From an uncultured Clostridia bacterium (GTDB lineage Bacteria > Bacillota > Clostridia > TANB77 > CAG-508), in assembly GCA_934167305.1 (NCBI GenBank), contig CAKPKQ010000009.1:1-48914 (forward strand): 48,914 nucleotides of DNA. Direction: 5' to 3'. The notes beneath the pieces are model-generated. The model was given only the letters and a program-made list of their open reading frames with translations, had not been told where the DNA came from and did not search any database. Made by a program: the position numbers and the translations under genes. Below, in pieces: positions 23,762 through 32,126 of the stretch (positions within the stretch are counted from its first letter, which is position 1; the number at the start of each line of letters is the position of its first letter).

Positions 23762-25636
23762 TTATTTCTCCTCCTTATTTACCTCTTCTGGTTCCTTAAA
23801 TGTTGGTACTATTTCTTTGATGTATTTCTTTACTTCGCTATTTTCGTCTTTTTCAAGTTTTAATAGTTCTTTTAGCTTTTCCAATTTTTCTTCAAGCTCT
23901 TCCATTGTAATGCTCATTGGTTCTGTTATAAATATTTTGTTGTGTTTTGTTGATGTTAAACCTTCTTCTGACATTAATATTTCTTCATATAGCTTTTCTC
24001 CTGGTCTTAATCCAGTTATTTCTATTGGTATGTCTACATTTGGTTCATACCCTAACAATTTTATTAAACTAACTGCTAAGTCATATATTTTTACTGGTTC
24101 TCCCATATCTAGTACAAATATTTCTCCACCTTTTGCATATGTAACTGCTTGTAATATAAGTTGCACTGCTTCTGGTATTGTCATGAAAAATCTTGTAATG
24201 TCTTTATGAGTTACAGTAACTGGGCCGCCTCTTTCAATTTGTTTTTTAAATAGTGGTATAACTGAGCCATTACTTCCTAATACATTTCCAAATCTAACTG
24301 CTGCATATTCTGTCTTACTTACTTTATTTTTTGCTTGTATTATCATTTCACAAACTCTTTTACTTGCTCCCATTATATTTGTTGGGTTTACTGCCTTGTC
24401 TGTTGATATTAATACAAATTTTTCTACTTCATATTCATCTGCACAATTTACTACATTGTATGTTCCAAATACATTATTTTTAATTGCTTCTAACGGGCTT
24501 TTCTCCATTAATGGTACATGTTTATGTGCTGCTGCATGAAATACTATTTCAGGTTTGTATGTTTCAAAAACATTATTTAATCTTGCTTTATCTCTAACAC
24601 TTGCTACAATTGCTTCTAAATTAAGTTTTGGGTATTCAGCTCTTAGTTCCATTTCTATATCATATAAATTGTTTTCATATATATCTACTATTACTAGTCT
24701 TTTAGGATCATATTTAACAATTTGTCTACATAGTTCTGAGCCTATTGAGCCACCACCACCTGTAACTAATACAGTTTTATTTTTTATTAATGAATTGATA
24801 TTTTTATTATCTAAATGTACAGGATCTCTTCCAAGTAAATCTTCTATTTGTACATCTCTTAAACTGTTCATTGCTCCTTGTTTGTCAATTACTTCTTCAG
24901 TTGTTGGAAGCACCCTTGTTTTCACACCTGTTTCTTGGCATATTTCTAATATCTTTCTTCTTGAAATTGCATCTATTTTATTTATTGCAAAAAATATTAA
25001 ATCAACATCTTTTTCCTTTGCAATTTTAGGTATATCATATCTTGTTCCAAGTACCTTAACTCCTAAGATATAGTGGTTTATTTTACTTATATCATCATCA
25101 ATTATTCCTACAATATTGTATTTGTCTCTCATGTTGTTTTTTATAGCTATAATTATTTCTCTAGCTCCCATTCCTGCGCCAATTATAAGTAAATTATTAG
25201 CCTTATTATCTTGATTTTTATTTATTTTTTCATATTTCGACATTTTTCTGCTTAAAATTGATCTTCCTGCAAGTCTATACATTACAAACATTCCTGCCAC
25301 TAATACACCAGCCAACACATTTGTCCTTAATGTAACAAACTCTAGATTAAATGCTTTGTCAACTATTGTAAGCACTGTTAATGATAAAAATGAACTTAAT
25401 ATATATTTTATATAATCTTTACCGACTTCATATCTCATCATATTTTGATACATACGAAAAATGTTTAAAAATATTTGGTAAATAGCAACTACTATAGCCA
25501 TTTCAACAATAAACCTTTTTATATTTGTAATTTGCATATCTAAGAAAAGTAATGATGCAGTATAGCATCCTACAATAATTATTATATCTATTAATATTAA
25601 AAGAATATTTCTATTCTTTTTTATTATTTCTTTCAT
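23762..25636 (-). CDS. UDP-sugar 4,6-dehydratase (PglF/CapD/WbpM type)
   Basis: A 624-residue membrane-anchored dehydratase. Four N-terminal helices (about residues 8-130) lead to a CoA-binding-like Rossmann region (LLIIGAGMGAREIIIAIKNN near 148) and the catalytic domain starting KTVLVTGGGGSIGSELCRQI near residue 288. The active site shows LISTDKAVNPTNIMGASKRVCE, with Met in place of the usual Tyr, a known mark of this inverting/retaining UDP-GlcNAc dehydratase group. RFGNVLGSNGSVIPLFKKQI and TGLRPGEKLYEEILMSEE follow. It makes UDP-4-keto-6-deoxy-GlcNAc for the aminotransferase. It is the first gene of the operon, preceded by an unusual leader. Confidence 0.93.
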   Translation of the reverse strand: MKEIIKKNRNILLILIDIIIIVGCYTASLLFLDMQITNIKRFIVEMAIVVAIYQIFLNIFRMYQNMMRYEVGKDYIKYILSSFLSLTVLTIVDKAFNLEFVTLRTNVLAGVLVAGMFVMYRLAGRSILSRKMSKYEKINKNQDNKANNLLIIGAGMGAREIIIAIKNNMRDKYNIVGIIDDDISKINHYILGVKVLGTRYDIPKIAKEKDVDLIFFAINKIDAISRRKILEICQETGVKTRVLPTTEEVIDKQGAMNSLRDVQIEDLLGRDPVHLDNKNINSLIKNKTVLVTGGGGSIGSELCRQIVKYDPKRLVIVDIYENNLYDIEMELRAEYPKLNLEAIVASVRDKARLNNVFETYKPEIVFHAAAHKHVPLMEKSPLEAIKNNVFGTYNVVNCADEYEVEKFVLISTDKAVNPTNIMGASKRVCEMIIQAKNKVSKTEYAAVRFGNVLGSNGSVIPLFKKQIERGGPVTVTHKDITRFFMTIPEAVQLILQAVTYAKGGEIFVLDMGEPVKIYDLAVSLIKLLGYEPNVDIPIEITGLRPGEKLYEEILMSEEGLTSTKHNKIFITEPMSITMEELEEKLEKLKELLKLEKDENSEVKKYIKEIVPTFKEPEEVNKEEK

Positions 25637-25664
25637 TTTGAATCCCCTTAATACTTTATTTTTT

Positions 25665-25747
25665 TATAGCTTATTCAACACTATCTATTTATGGAGCACA
25701 CTGTGCTCCGCTACAATTTTTAATAGCTTACTTAACACTATCTATTT
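25665..25747 (-). repeat. Leader element: two 26-base direct repeats around a 17-base palindrome
   Basis: Two 26-base copies (25665-25690 and 25722-25747) agree at 23 positions and share AACACTATCTATTT. Between them is the palindrome GGAGCACACTGTGCTCC (25693-25709), then CGCTACAATTTTT. The element lies inside the 5' untranslated leader of the polysaccharide operon, between the promoter and the first gene. A related sequence with the same order (palindrome, tACAATTTTT, cTTAACACt) is found at 47820-47877. The function is unknown; a pause, attenuation or antitermination site, or a small mobile repeat, are all possible. Confidence 0.75.
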
Positions 25748-25774
25748 GATTTTTTGTGTAATTTGGTCTTTATT

Positions 25775-25803
25775 ATTCTATAATATTAGCATATAAAAAG
25801 CAA
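25775..25803 (-). promoter_or_regulatory. Promoter of the surface polysaccharide operon
   Basis: On the minus strand TTGCTT (25798-25803), a 17-base spacer and TAGAAT (25775-25780). It is the best match between galE and the PglF-like gene and would give a leader of about 130 bases that includes the repeat-palindrome element. Confidence 0.6.
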
Positions 25804-25836
25804 CCCTTTTACGACATTTTTCTAGCTAATTTGCAT

Positions 25837-25871
25837 GAAAAAGCACCTACAATTTTTAAGTTGTAAGTGCT
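25837..25871 (-). terminator. Intrinsic terminator after galE
   Basis: On the minus strand AGCACTTACAA and TTGTAGGTGCT (one G-T pair) form an 11-bp stem at 25842-25871, followed by TTTTTC. On the plus strand the hairpin is also followed by a T run, but no plus-strand gene is there. It separates galE from the polysaccharide operon. Confidence 0.85.
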
Positions 25872-25876
25872 ATTTT

Positions 25877-26881
25877 TTAATTATTTTTTTGTATATAATT
25901 CCAAGAATCTCTACACATATCTTCTAGGCTTTTTTCAGCTTTCCATCCTAATTCTTTTTCAGCTTTTTCTGGATTTGCATAACATGTTGCTATATCTCCA
26001 GGTCTTCTTTCAGTAATCCTATATTTTACTGTTTTACCTGTTGCTTTTTCAAATGCTTTAACTACATCTAATACACTATATCCTGTTCCTGTTCCTAAAT
26101 TATAAATATACAATCCCTTTTGTTCTTTTTCTAATTTTTCTAGTGCATTTACATGTCCTTTTGCTAAATCTACTACATGTATATAATCTCTAACTCCTGT
26201 TCCATCTGGTGTATTATAATCGTTTCCAAATACTGATAGTTGCTCTAGTTGTCCACTTGCTACTCTTACTATATATGGCATTAGGTTATTTGGTATTCCA
26301 TTTGGTTCTTCTCCTATTAATCCACTTTCATGTGAGCCAACTGGGTTGAAATATCTTAGTATGCAAATGTCCCAGTTATTGTCTGATTTATATACATCTT
26401 CTAGTATTTTTTCAATAAATAGTTTCGTTGTTCCATATGGATTAGTTGTTCCGCCAACTTTACATTCCTCTGTTATTGGAACTACTTCTGGGTCTCCATA
26501 TACTGTTGCTGATGAACTAAATATAAATTTTTTACAATTGTACTCTTTCATTACATCTAAGAGAGTTAATGCTCCGCATATATTGTTTGTGTAATACTCT
26601 ATTGGTTTTTTTACTGATTCTCCGACTGCTTTATAACCAGCGAAATTAATTACAGCTTCTATATTGTTTTCTTTGAATACCTTTTCTACTTCTTCTTTAT
26701 TTGTGTAGTCTAATTCATAAAATTTAAAATCTTTTCCTGTTATTTGTTTTATTTTATCTAATACTTCCGGTTTACTATTTGAAAAATTATCAAGTATAAT
26801 AACTTCTTTTCCTTTATTCAATAGTTCAACTGCTGTATGACTTCCAATATAGCCTGCTCCTCCTGGTAATAAAATTGCCAT
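25877..26881 (-). CDS. galE: UDP-glucose 4-epimerase
   Basis: A 334-residue cytoplasmic enzyme interconverting UDP-glucose and UDP-galactose (possibly also the GlcNAc/GalNAc pair). LLPGGAGYIGSHTAVELL binds NAD, VINFAGYKAVGESVKKPIEYY follows, FSSSATVYGDPEVVPITE holds the Ser/Thr, and NPYGTTKLFIE has the catalytic YxxxK. CILRYFNPVGSHESGLIGEEPNGIPNNLMPYI is typical of GalE and separates it from the UDP-glucuronate epimerase at 10.5 kb. It starts 1 base after the cmk stop codon, so it is the last gene of that operon. It could feed galactose to the polysaccharide. Confidence 0.95.
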   Translation of the reverse strand: MAILLPGGAGYIGSHTAVELLNKGKEVIILDNFSNSKPEVLDKIKQITGKDFKFYELDYTNKEEVEKVFKENNIEAVINFAGYKAVGESVKKPIEYYTNNICGALTLLDVMKEYNCKKFIFSSSATVYGDPEVVPITEECKVGGTTNPYGTTKLFIEKILEDVYKSDNNWDICILRYFNPVGSHESGLIGEEPNGIPNNLMPYIVRVASGQLEQLSVFGNDYNTPDGTGVRDYIHVVDLAKGHVNALEKLEKEQKGLYIYNLGTGTGYSVLDVVKAFEKATGKTVKYRITERRPGDIATCYANPEKAEKELGWKAEKSLEDMCRDSWNYIQKNN

Positions 26882-26882
26882 T

Positions 26883-27560
26883 TTAGTTTTCCTCCTTTTT
26901 ATTAAAAATAATTTCTTTCACTTGTTCTTTTACTTGTTCAATTGATAACTTGGTTGTATCTATTACTATTGCGTCATCTGCTATTTTTAGTGCCCCTACT
27001 GGCTTATTCATATCATTGTAATCTCTTGTTTTTATTGCTTCTAGCACTTCTTCATATGTCATAGATATTCCTTTTTCTTGATTTTCTTTATATCTTCTTT
27101 TTGCTCTTTCTTCTACACTTGCATCCAAATATATTTTAACATTTGCATTTGGAAACACAACTGTAGTAATATCTCTTCCTTCCATTATTACATCTGTGTT
27201 TTGTGCCATTTTTCTTTGCATATCTACCATTATTTTTCTTACTTCTGGTATTGATGATACTGGTGAAACAAATGCAGATACTTCTTTGCTTCTAATTTCT
27301 TTACTTACATTTTCATTGTTTAAATATATCTGCTGTTCTCCATTTTCACTTTTCATCTTTATATCAATATTTTGAGCTATTTGTATAATTTTTTCTTTTT
27401 CTTTAATATTTGTTATTCCCTGTCTTAGTGTCTGAAGCGTAGCACATCTATACATCGCTCCTGTGTCTATATTCACAAGTCCTAGTTCCTTTGCTATTAG
27501 CTTTGTTATTGTTCCTTTTCCTGTTCCAGCTGGTCCATCAATTGCTACTATAAACGACAT
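26883..27560 (-). CDS. cmk: Cytidylate kinase
   Basis: A 225-residue nucleoside monophosphate kinase phosphorylating CMP and dCMP with ATP. The P-loop GPAGTGKGTITKLIAKEL is at residues 8-25, NIDTGAMYRCATL follows, MEGRDITTVVFPNANVKIYLDASVEERAKRRYKE holds the (d)CMP-binding and lid residues, and RDYNDMNKPVGALKIADDAIVIDTT is the C-terminal signature. The length is normal. A GGAGGGA site precedes the ATG. It is unusual only in its partners, an Asp23-like P-loop protein upstream and galE downstream. Confidence 0.95.
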   Translation of the reverse strand: MSFIVAIDGPAGTGKGTITKLIAKELGLVNIDTGAMYRCATLQTLRQGITNIKEKEKIIQIAQNIDIKMKSENGEQQIYLNNENVSKEIRSKEVSAFVSPVSSIPEVRKIMVDMQRKMAQNTDVIMEGRDITTVVFPNANVKIYLDASVEERAKRRYKENQEKGISMTYEEVLEAIKTRDYNDMNKPVGALKIADDAIVIDTTKLSIEQVKEQVKEIIFNKKEEN

Positions 27561-27583
27561 ATCATTCCCTCCGATTTTTTTAA

Positions 27584-28456
27584 TTATTCTTCTTTTTTCT
27601 CTTTTTCTGGTACATATACAGCTTTAGCAACAATAGTAATGTCTTTTACACTCATTGTTGTTAACCTTTCAATTTCTTTTTTTATTTTATCCTTAAATTC
27701 TCTTAGTGCTGTTAATATATTAAACCCAAAATTTATCGAAACTTCCATATATATAATTGGTCCTTCTGGAGTGCTTTCAACTCTTGTTCTCATAACTTTA
27801 TGTATGGCTTCTGAACGTTTTGCTAAATACTCAGCAATTTGTCTAAATACTGAATCTGATATTGTAAATTTTCCCATATAACTAAAGGTTGGTCTTATTA
27901 TAGATTTTTCAGCTATATATGGATCATTTCCTTTTCCTTTAAATTTAAATATCTGAAGTGGATCTAATATATAACCTGAAAAGTCTTTTTTTATTTCAAA
28001 AGTTGGCACTGGAATTACGTGTTTTCCTTGTGTTGTACGTATTCGTTTTGCTTCTTCCATTTCAGCTTCTGTAGCAACATCCTGAATATATATTCTTTTA
28101 CAAGGTTTTGGAATTCCTAAGTTTTCTGTAATTTTATCAATCATTCCATCAGAAGTACCCAGAATCAATATAGACTCTGGTTTGTACTTTCTTATTGCTT
28201 TTCTCATTTCATTTCTGTCTTTTTCATTTATAAATATTGCTTTTTTTACAGTTTCTACTTTTGTTGGAGCCTTTTTTGCAGATGTTCCTGCAACAACATT
28301 ATTTTCTGAAACAAGCAATCCATCATCAATAATATATTTTACATTATTTTCTTTTGCTACCATTTGTGCTCTATAGCTTTTGCCTGTACCTGATGGTCCA
28401 ACAAATGAATATACTTTTATGTCATCAGTTGAATTTAAATTATTAAACAATTGCAA
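27584..28456 (-). CDS. P-loop protein fused to an Asp23/Gls24-like domain
   Basis: I know no named family member for this 290-residue protein. The N-terminal half has a clear Walker A, VYSFVGPSGTGKSYRAQMVA (about residues 16-35), then IIDDGLLV and ILILGTSDGMIDKITENL, which resemble a nucleotide-binding Rossmann-like fold. The C-terminal half (about 190-285) reads GKFTISDSVFRQIAEYLAKR, then GPIIYMEVSINFGFNILTALREFKDKIKKEIERLTTMSVKDITIVAKAVYV, the pattern of the Asp23/Gls24 envelope-stress domain. The start is TTG 28456, 7 bases after AAGGAG; a TTG at 28486 lacks a site. It overlaps no gene with this start. No membrane helix. Function unknown. Confidence 0.72.
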   Translation of the reverse strand: MQLFNNLNSTDDIKVYSFVGPSGTGKSYRAQMVAKENNVKYIIDDGLLVSENNVVAGTSAKKAPTKVETVKKAIFINEKDRNEMRKAIRKYKPESILILGTSDGMIDKITENLGIPKPCKRIYIQDVATEAEMEEAKRIRTTQGKHVIPVPTFEIKKDFSGYILDPLQIFKFKGKGNDPYIAEKSIIRPTFSYMGKFTISDSVFRQIAEYLAKRSEAIHKVMRTRVESTPEGPIIYMEVSINFGFNILTALREFKDKIKKEIERLTTMSVKDITIVAKAVYVPEKEKKEE

Positions 28457-28469
28457 TGTCTTTCTCCTT

Positions 28470-29945
28470 TTAAATATCTTTTTCAATTAAACAAATTGAA
28501 TAATTATATTTATGATATTCTGTATAGAAAATATCTTGTTTTACAAGCTTTATTCTATCTCCATATTCTTCTTTAAATTTCTCGTATATACTATAATTAT
28601 CAGAATCAACGAGCCATATTCTTCCTTGGTAGTTTTCTAAAACATCAAGGCTATTTGTATAAATCATTTCTTTTCCAAATGCTCTATATGCTGGTTCTAC
28701 ATTCCAATTATCATAGTCGTAGAAACAATTTGGTACATTTTCAAATTGCATGCTTATAACAAAACCACTACCTTTGTTGCCAAATAATATCATATCGCCT
28801 TGTTGTAAATCTTGTTTTACATATTCTATTGGCAATTTATTGTTTTCAGCATAGTTCATTTTAATTACATTTAAGTTAACAAATACTGCTGTTAAAAATG
28901 TAATAGCACAAACTATTATTGTTAATATTTTTTGCTTGTCTTTTGCCATAAAGAAGGCCATGAAAAACATAAATAAACCAGTCAAATTTAAAAAGTAACG
29001 TGGGTAAAATATTGGTGCCTTAATAGATACTAAAGCCATTACTGAAAATACTATTAAGTAAACTCCTATTGCTAGTTTTCCTGCTAATTTTTCGCCTTTA
29101 TTGGCTATAATACAATAAATACAATATGCTAATAACATTAAGCCTAATGTTATTGATACCCATTGTGGTGCACACATTGTATCTAAATCACCTGTAAATT
29201 GAAAACAAAATGTTTGTATTAATGTTTCAATTGATAGTTTTGGAATCCAAAATCCTTTTGCTACTCCAAATATTTGCTTTATTAAGCAAAGTAGCCATGG
29301 TATATATAATATTATTTGTGCTATTGCTGAAATAGTAAAGCATTTTAATTCTTTTGTGTAATTTTTTTGTTTTATTGCTTGCCTTAGTAAATAAATGAAT
29401 AACATTAAATTTATTATTCCTGCTGTTGCTAAAGCATAGTAATGAGTACAAGCTGATGCTAAACTAAATATCGCAAATATAATCCAGTTTTTAGTACTAG
29501 AATTTTTATATATTCTATATGCATATATTGCCATTACTGTTACAAATAACATAGCCCATGTGTACATTCTTATTTCACTTGAATAAACACAGTTTATTGG
29601 TAAAAAGAATGTGAAAAATGAAAATAATATTCCTTCTTTTTCTCCAAAGTCTTTTCTTATGTGTGTATATCCTAAAACTCCTAATATTGCTAATGGAATT
29701 ACCGAAATTATTCTATATAAATATAGGTTTGTTCCAAATATTAAATAAATTATATGTAATATCCAATAATATAATATCGGGTGAACATCATTACTTCCAA
29801 TGTTCCAAATATCTATAAAGCTTTTATTTGCCATTCCAACCGAATAACTTTCATCAAACCATAAATTACTATGAAATACTGGTATAGATACGAATATTAT
29901 TCCTAATATAATTATTGCAATATGTAAGCCCTTTGTTTTCTTCAT
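28470..29945 (-). CDS. GT39-like (dolichyl-phosphate-mannosyltransferase-type) membrane glycosyltransferase
   Basis: A 491-residue protein with about ten helices. After a first helix comes the external acidic motif FHSNLWFDESYSVGMANKSFIDIWNIGSNDVHPILYYWILH, matching the DE and HPP/HP motifs of GT-C enzymes of the PMT/ArnT group. A C-terminal soluble part (about residues 375-491, GDMILFGNKGSGFVISMQFENVP onward) faces outside. Such proteins use polyprenyl-phosphate sugars to glycosylate proteins, lipids or wall polymers. The acceptor is unknown. It belongs to the SanA-like to galE operon. Confidence 0.85.
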   Translation of the reverse strand: MKKTKGLHIAIIILGIIFVSIPVFHSNLWFDESYSVGMANKSFIDIWNIGSNDVHPILYYWILHIIYLIFGTNLYLYRIISVIPLAILGVLGYTHIRKDFGEKEGILFSFFTFFLPINCVYSSEIRMYTWAMLFVTVMAIYAYRIYKNSSTKNWIIFAIFSLASACTHYYALATAGIINLMLFIYLLRQAIKQKNYTKELKCFTISAIAQIILYIPWLLCLIKQIFGVAKGFWIPKLSIETLIQTFCFQFTGDLDTMCAPQWVSITLGLMLLAYCIYCIIANKGEKLAGKLAIGVYLIVFSVMALVSIKAPIFYPRYFLNLTGLFMFFMAFFMAKDKQKILTIIVCAITFLTAVFVNLNVIKMNYAENNKLPIEYVKQDLQQGDMILFGNKGSGFVISMQFENVPNCFYDYDNWNVEPAYRAFGKEMIYTNSLDVLENYQGRIWLVDSDNYSIYEKFKEEYGDRIKLVKQDIFYTEYHKYNYSICLIEKDI

Positions 29946-30000
29946 TTATTTTATCTCCTTTTGAAGCAAATTATATCACTGTTGTTTTTGGTTGTCTATA

Positions 30001-30690
30001 CTATTTCTTATCATTTGTAGTGTCTCCGTTACCGCTTACTGGTATTGTATCTCCCAAGTATGTTGGATCCGGCTTTATTATACATTTAAAAAAGTCTTTG
30101 TCTCTTGCTAAAATTTCTCTTATTTCTCTTACAAATTGTCCTCTATATGTTCTTGGATCCGAAGAAACTCCATAAGCTTCTATTCCCAATTTTTCTGCTA
30201 TATATAACGCTCTATATAAATGATATTTTTGAGTAACAATTACTACTTTTTTAGCTTCAAAAACTTCTTTTGCTCGATACAAACTATCATAAGTTGAAAA
30301 TCCAGCATGATCCATAAATATATCTTCTGATTTCACACCTTTTTCAATTGCAAAATCTTTCATTACATTTACTTCATCATATTCTTCTTTTCCATGGTCA
30401 CCACTCATAATTATTTTTGAAGATGTACCATTATTGTATAGTGATACTCCTTGCAACAACCTATCCTCAAGCATTGGGCTTGGCTTGTCTCCCCATATTC
30501 CAGCTCCTAATACTAAAACACAATCTACATCTTTTATTTCTTTTGTTTGTTCCTCTGTAACTATTTTATTTTTAGTTTTGTTTATTATATAAAAATTTAT
30601 TGACAATATTACTATTCCAGCAATTGCACATAATGTAATTATTGAAATTATTAAAATTTTAAGCATATTTTTCTCCTTCAACTTTGACAT
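30001..30690 (-). CDS. SanA/YdcF-family (DUF218) membrane protein
   Basis: A 229-residue protein with one N-terminal membrane helix (about residues 10-32) and an external DUF218 domain: VDCVLVLGAGIWGDKPSPMLEDRLLQGVSLYNNGTSSKIIMSGDHG, EYDEVNVMKDFAIEKGV, GFSTYDSLYRAKEVF and VIVTQKYHLYRALYIAEKLGIEAYG. This family includes SanA and ElyC, which affect envelope permeability and lipid carrier use. The exact reaction is unknown. Two starts are reasonable: ATG 30690 (AGAGG, 8 bases) and ATG 30666 (AAGGAG, 6 bases). It is the first gene of the operon ending in galE. Confidence 0.85.
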   Translation of the reverse strand: MSKLKEKNMLKILIISIITLCAIAGIVILSINFYIINKTKNKIVTEEQTKEIKDVDCVLVLGAGIWGDKPSPMLEDRLLQGVSLYNNGTSSKIIMSGDHGKEEYDEVNVMKDFAIEKGVKSEDIFMDHAGFSTYDSLYRAKEVFEAKKVVIVTQKYHLYRALYIAEKLGIEAYGVSSDPRTYRGQFVREIREILARDKDFFKCIIKPDPTYLGDTIPVSGNGDTTNDKK

Positions 30691-30730
30691 ATTTATTACC
30701 TCTCTTTATTAACACGATTACTGTTTAAGT

Positions 30731-30770
30731 AAAAAACAAAGAAGGCAAGAAAAGCTTAGCCTTTCTTGCC
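30731..30770 (-). terminator. Terminator after the processive-type GT2 gene
   Basis: On the minus strand a 9-bp stem (GGCAAGAAA with TTTCTTGCC, 30744-30770) is followed by a T-rich tract (TTCTTTGTTTTTT). It ends the single-gene unit starting at 32034 and separates it from the SanA-like operon. Confidence 0.88.
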
Positions 30771-30777
30771 ATAATTG

Positions 30778-32034
30778 TTAATTTTGAACTTTTTCAGTTT
30801 CTACATTTGATACTTCATGAATAGCAATTTTTCTAACATGATCAATTTTTTCCCATGTAGTATCACGTTTAAATAAACATTTGAAGTTTATAGCAATCCA
30901 TGATCCTAAGAATAATGGATAACATAGTAATCCATTTATCATAGGTTTTATTGGTCTTTTATCTAATAGCATAATCAATACTGCTGTTCCTATTGGTAAT
31001 AAGAATGTTGGTATTACATATCTTAACATATTTACAATTAAGTCTCCTGTTGTCATACCATTTCCTGCATACATAATAACGTTTATTGCTAATAAAACTA
31101 AAGTTAATACAAACATTGGTATACTTCCTATGATATATAGGAATCCGTCAAAGTTCATTACAGTTTTATGTTCTTTAACTGCTAAAGCTAATGGTTTAGT
31201 ATACTCTTTTATACATTGCATATGTCCGACTGTCCATCTAGTTCTTTGTTTCCAACTTTGTTTAAATCCTAAAGGTTGCTCATCATATACAACTGCGTCT
31301 ACTGCCCAGCCTAATTTTTTACCTTTAATTATTCTTTTTAAAGAAAACTCGATGTCTTCTGTTAAAGTTTTTGTAACCCATCCTTCTGGTTTTACAACAT
31401 CAAATCTAACCATAAAACCTGTACCATTTATTAATGGTGATAAACCTACATTGTATCTAGCTAAATGATAGAAACGATTCATTGTCCAGTAGAATATTGC
31501 ATACCCTGCTGTAATCCAGTTATCTGTAGGATTTTTAATATCTCTATATCCTTGAACTACATCTTCACCTTGGCAAAGTTTTTTATTCATATTTTTTATA
31601 AAATCTTTGTCAACAATGTTGTCTGCGTCAAATATACAGAAAGCATCATAAGGTGCGTTTTCATCAATTTTTTGTCTTAAAAACCAATTTAGTGCATATC
31701 CTTTAGTTTTTTTGCTTGGATCAAACCTTTCATATACAATTGCTCCTGCATTTCTTGCTACTTCTGCTGTTCTATCTGTGCAGTTATCTGCAATTACATA
31801 TATATCAAGTAATTCTTTTGGATAGTTTTGTTTTTTTAAACTTTCAATTAATTCTGTTACTACATTTTCCTCGTTATGTGCAGGAATAATAGCCATAAAA
31901 CGATGGTTTTTATTTACCAACATTGGCTTATCTTTCAATTTTACTAATGAACATACACTTATTGCTAATTGATAAAGCCAAAATATTGTTATAATCCACA
32001 CTAATGCTTGTTGGATAATGTATAAGTATTCCAT
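30778..32034 (-). CDS. Membrane glycosyltransferase family 2 (N-acetylglucosaminyltransferase/cellulose-synthase-like)
   Basis: A 418-residue membrane GT2. A helix at residues 5-30 is followed by FMAIIPAHNEENVVTELIESLKKQNYPKELLDIYVIADNCTDRTAEVARNAG, the DADN metal motif near residue 120, VVQGYRDIKNPTDNW, LTEDIEFSLKRIIKGKKLGW (the TED motif) and the QxxRW-type QRTRWTVGHMQ. Three or four helices close the protein (about residues 290-395). This matches processive or semi-processive polymerases such as IcaA-like or hyaluronan-type enzymes, but no partner deacetylase or export gene is adjacent. It is alone between a promoter and a terminator. Confidence 0.87.
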   Translation of the reverse strand: MEYLYIIQQALVWIITIFWLYQLAISVCSLVKLKDKPMLVNKNHRFMAIIPAHNEENVVTELIESLKKQNYPKELLDIYVIADNCTDRTAEVARNAGAIVYERFDPSKKTKGYALNWFLRQKIDENAPYDAFCIFDADNIVDKDFIKNMNKKLCQGEDVVQGYRDIKNPTDNWITAGYAIFYWTMNRFYHLARYNVGLSPLINGTGFMVRFDVVKPEGWVTKTLTEDIEFSLKRIIKGKKLGWAVDAVVYDEQPLGFKQSWKQRTRWTVGHMQCIKEYTKPLALAVKEHKTVMNFDGFLYIIGSIPMFVLTLVLLAINVIMYAGNGMTTGDLIVNMLRYVIPTFLLPIGTAVLIMLLDKRPIKPMINGLLCYPLFLGSWIAINFKCLFKRDTTWEKIDHVRKIAIHEVSNVETEKVQN

Positions 32035-32064
32035 AATTTTCTCCTTTTTTATGTTTATAAACTT

Positions 32065-32093
32065 ATTATATATATCTTATTAAAAATAATCAA
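32065..32093 (-). promoter_or_regulatory. Promoter of the membrane GT2 gene
   Basis: On the minus strand TTGATT (32088-32093), a 17-base spacer and TATAAT (32065-32070), followed by an AAAGGAG site and the ATG at 32034. Confidence 0.72.
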
Positions 32094-32126
32094 CCATTAT
32101 TAAAATTTTTAATTAAATCTTAATAA

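Noticed and set aside
23649..24209. A 186-codon plus-strand reading frame
   Set aside because: It lies antisense to the conserved PglF-like and PglE-like genes, is made of Ser/Ile/Phe-rich low-complexity sequence, and has no ribosome binding site.
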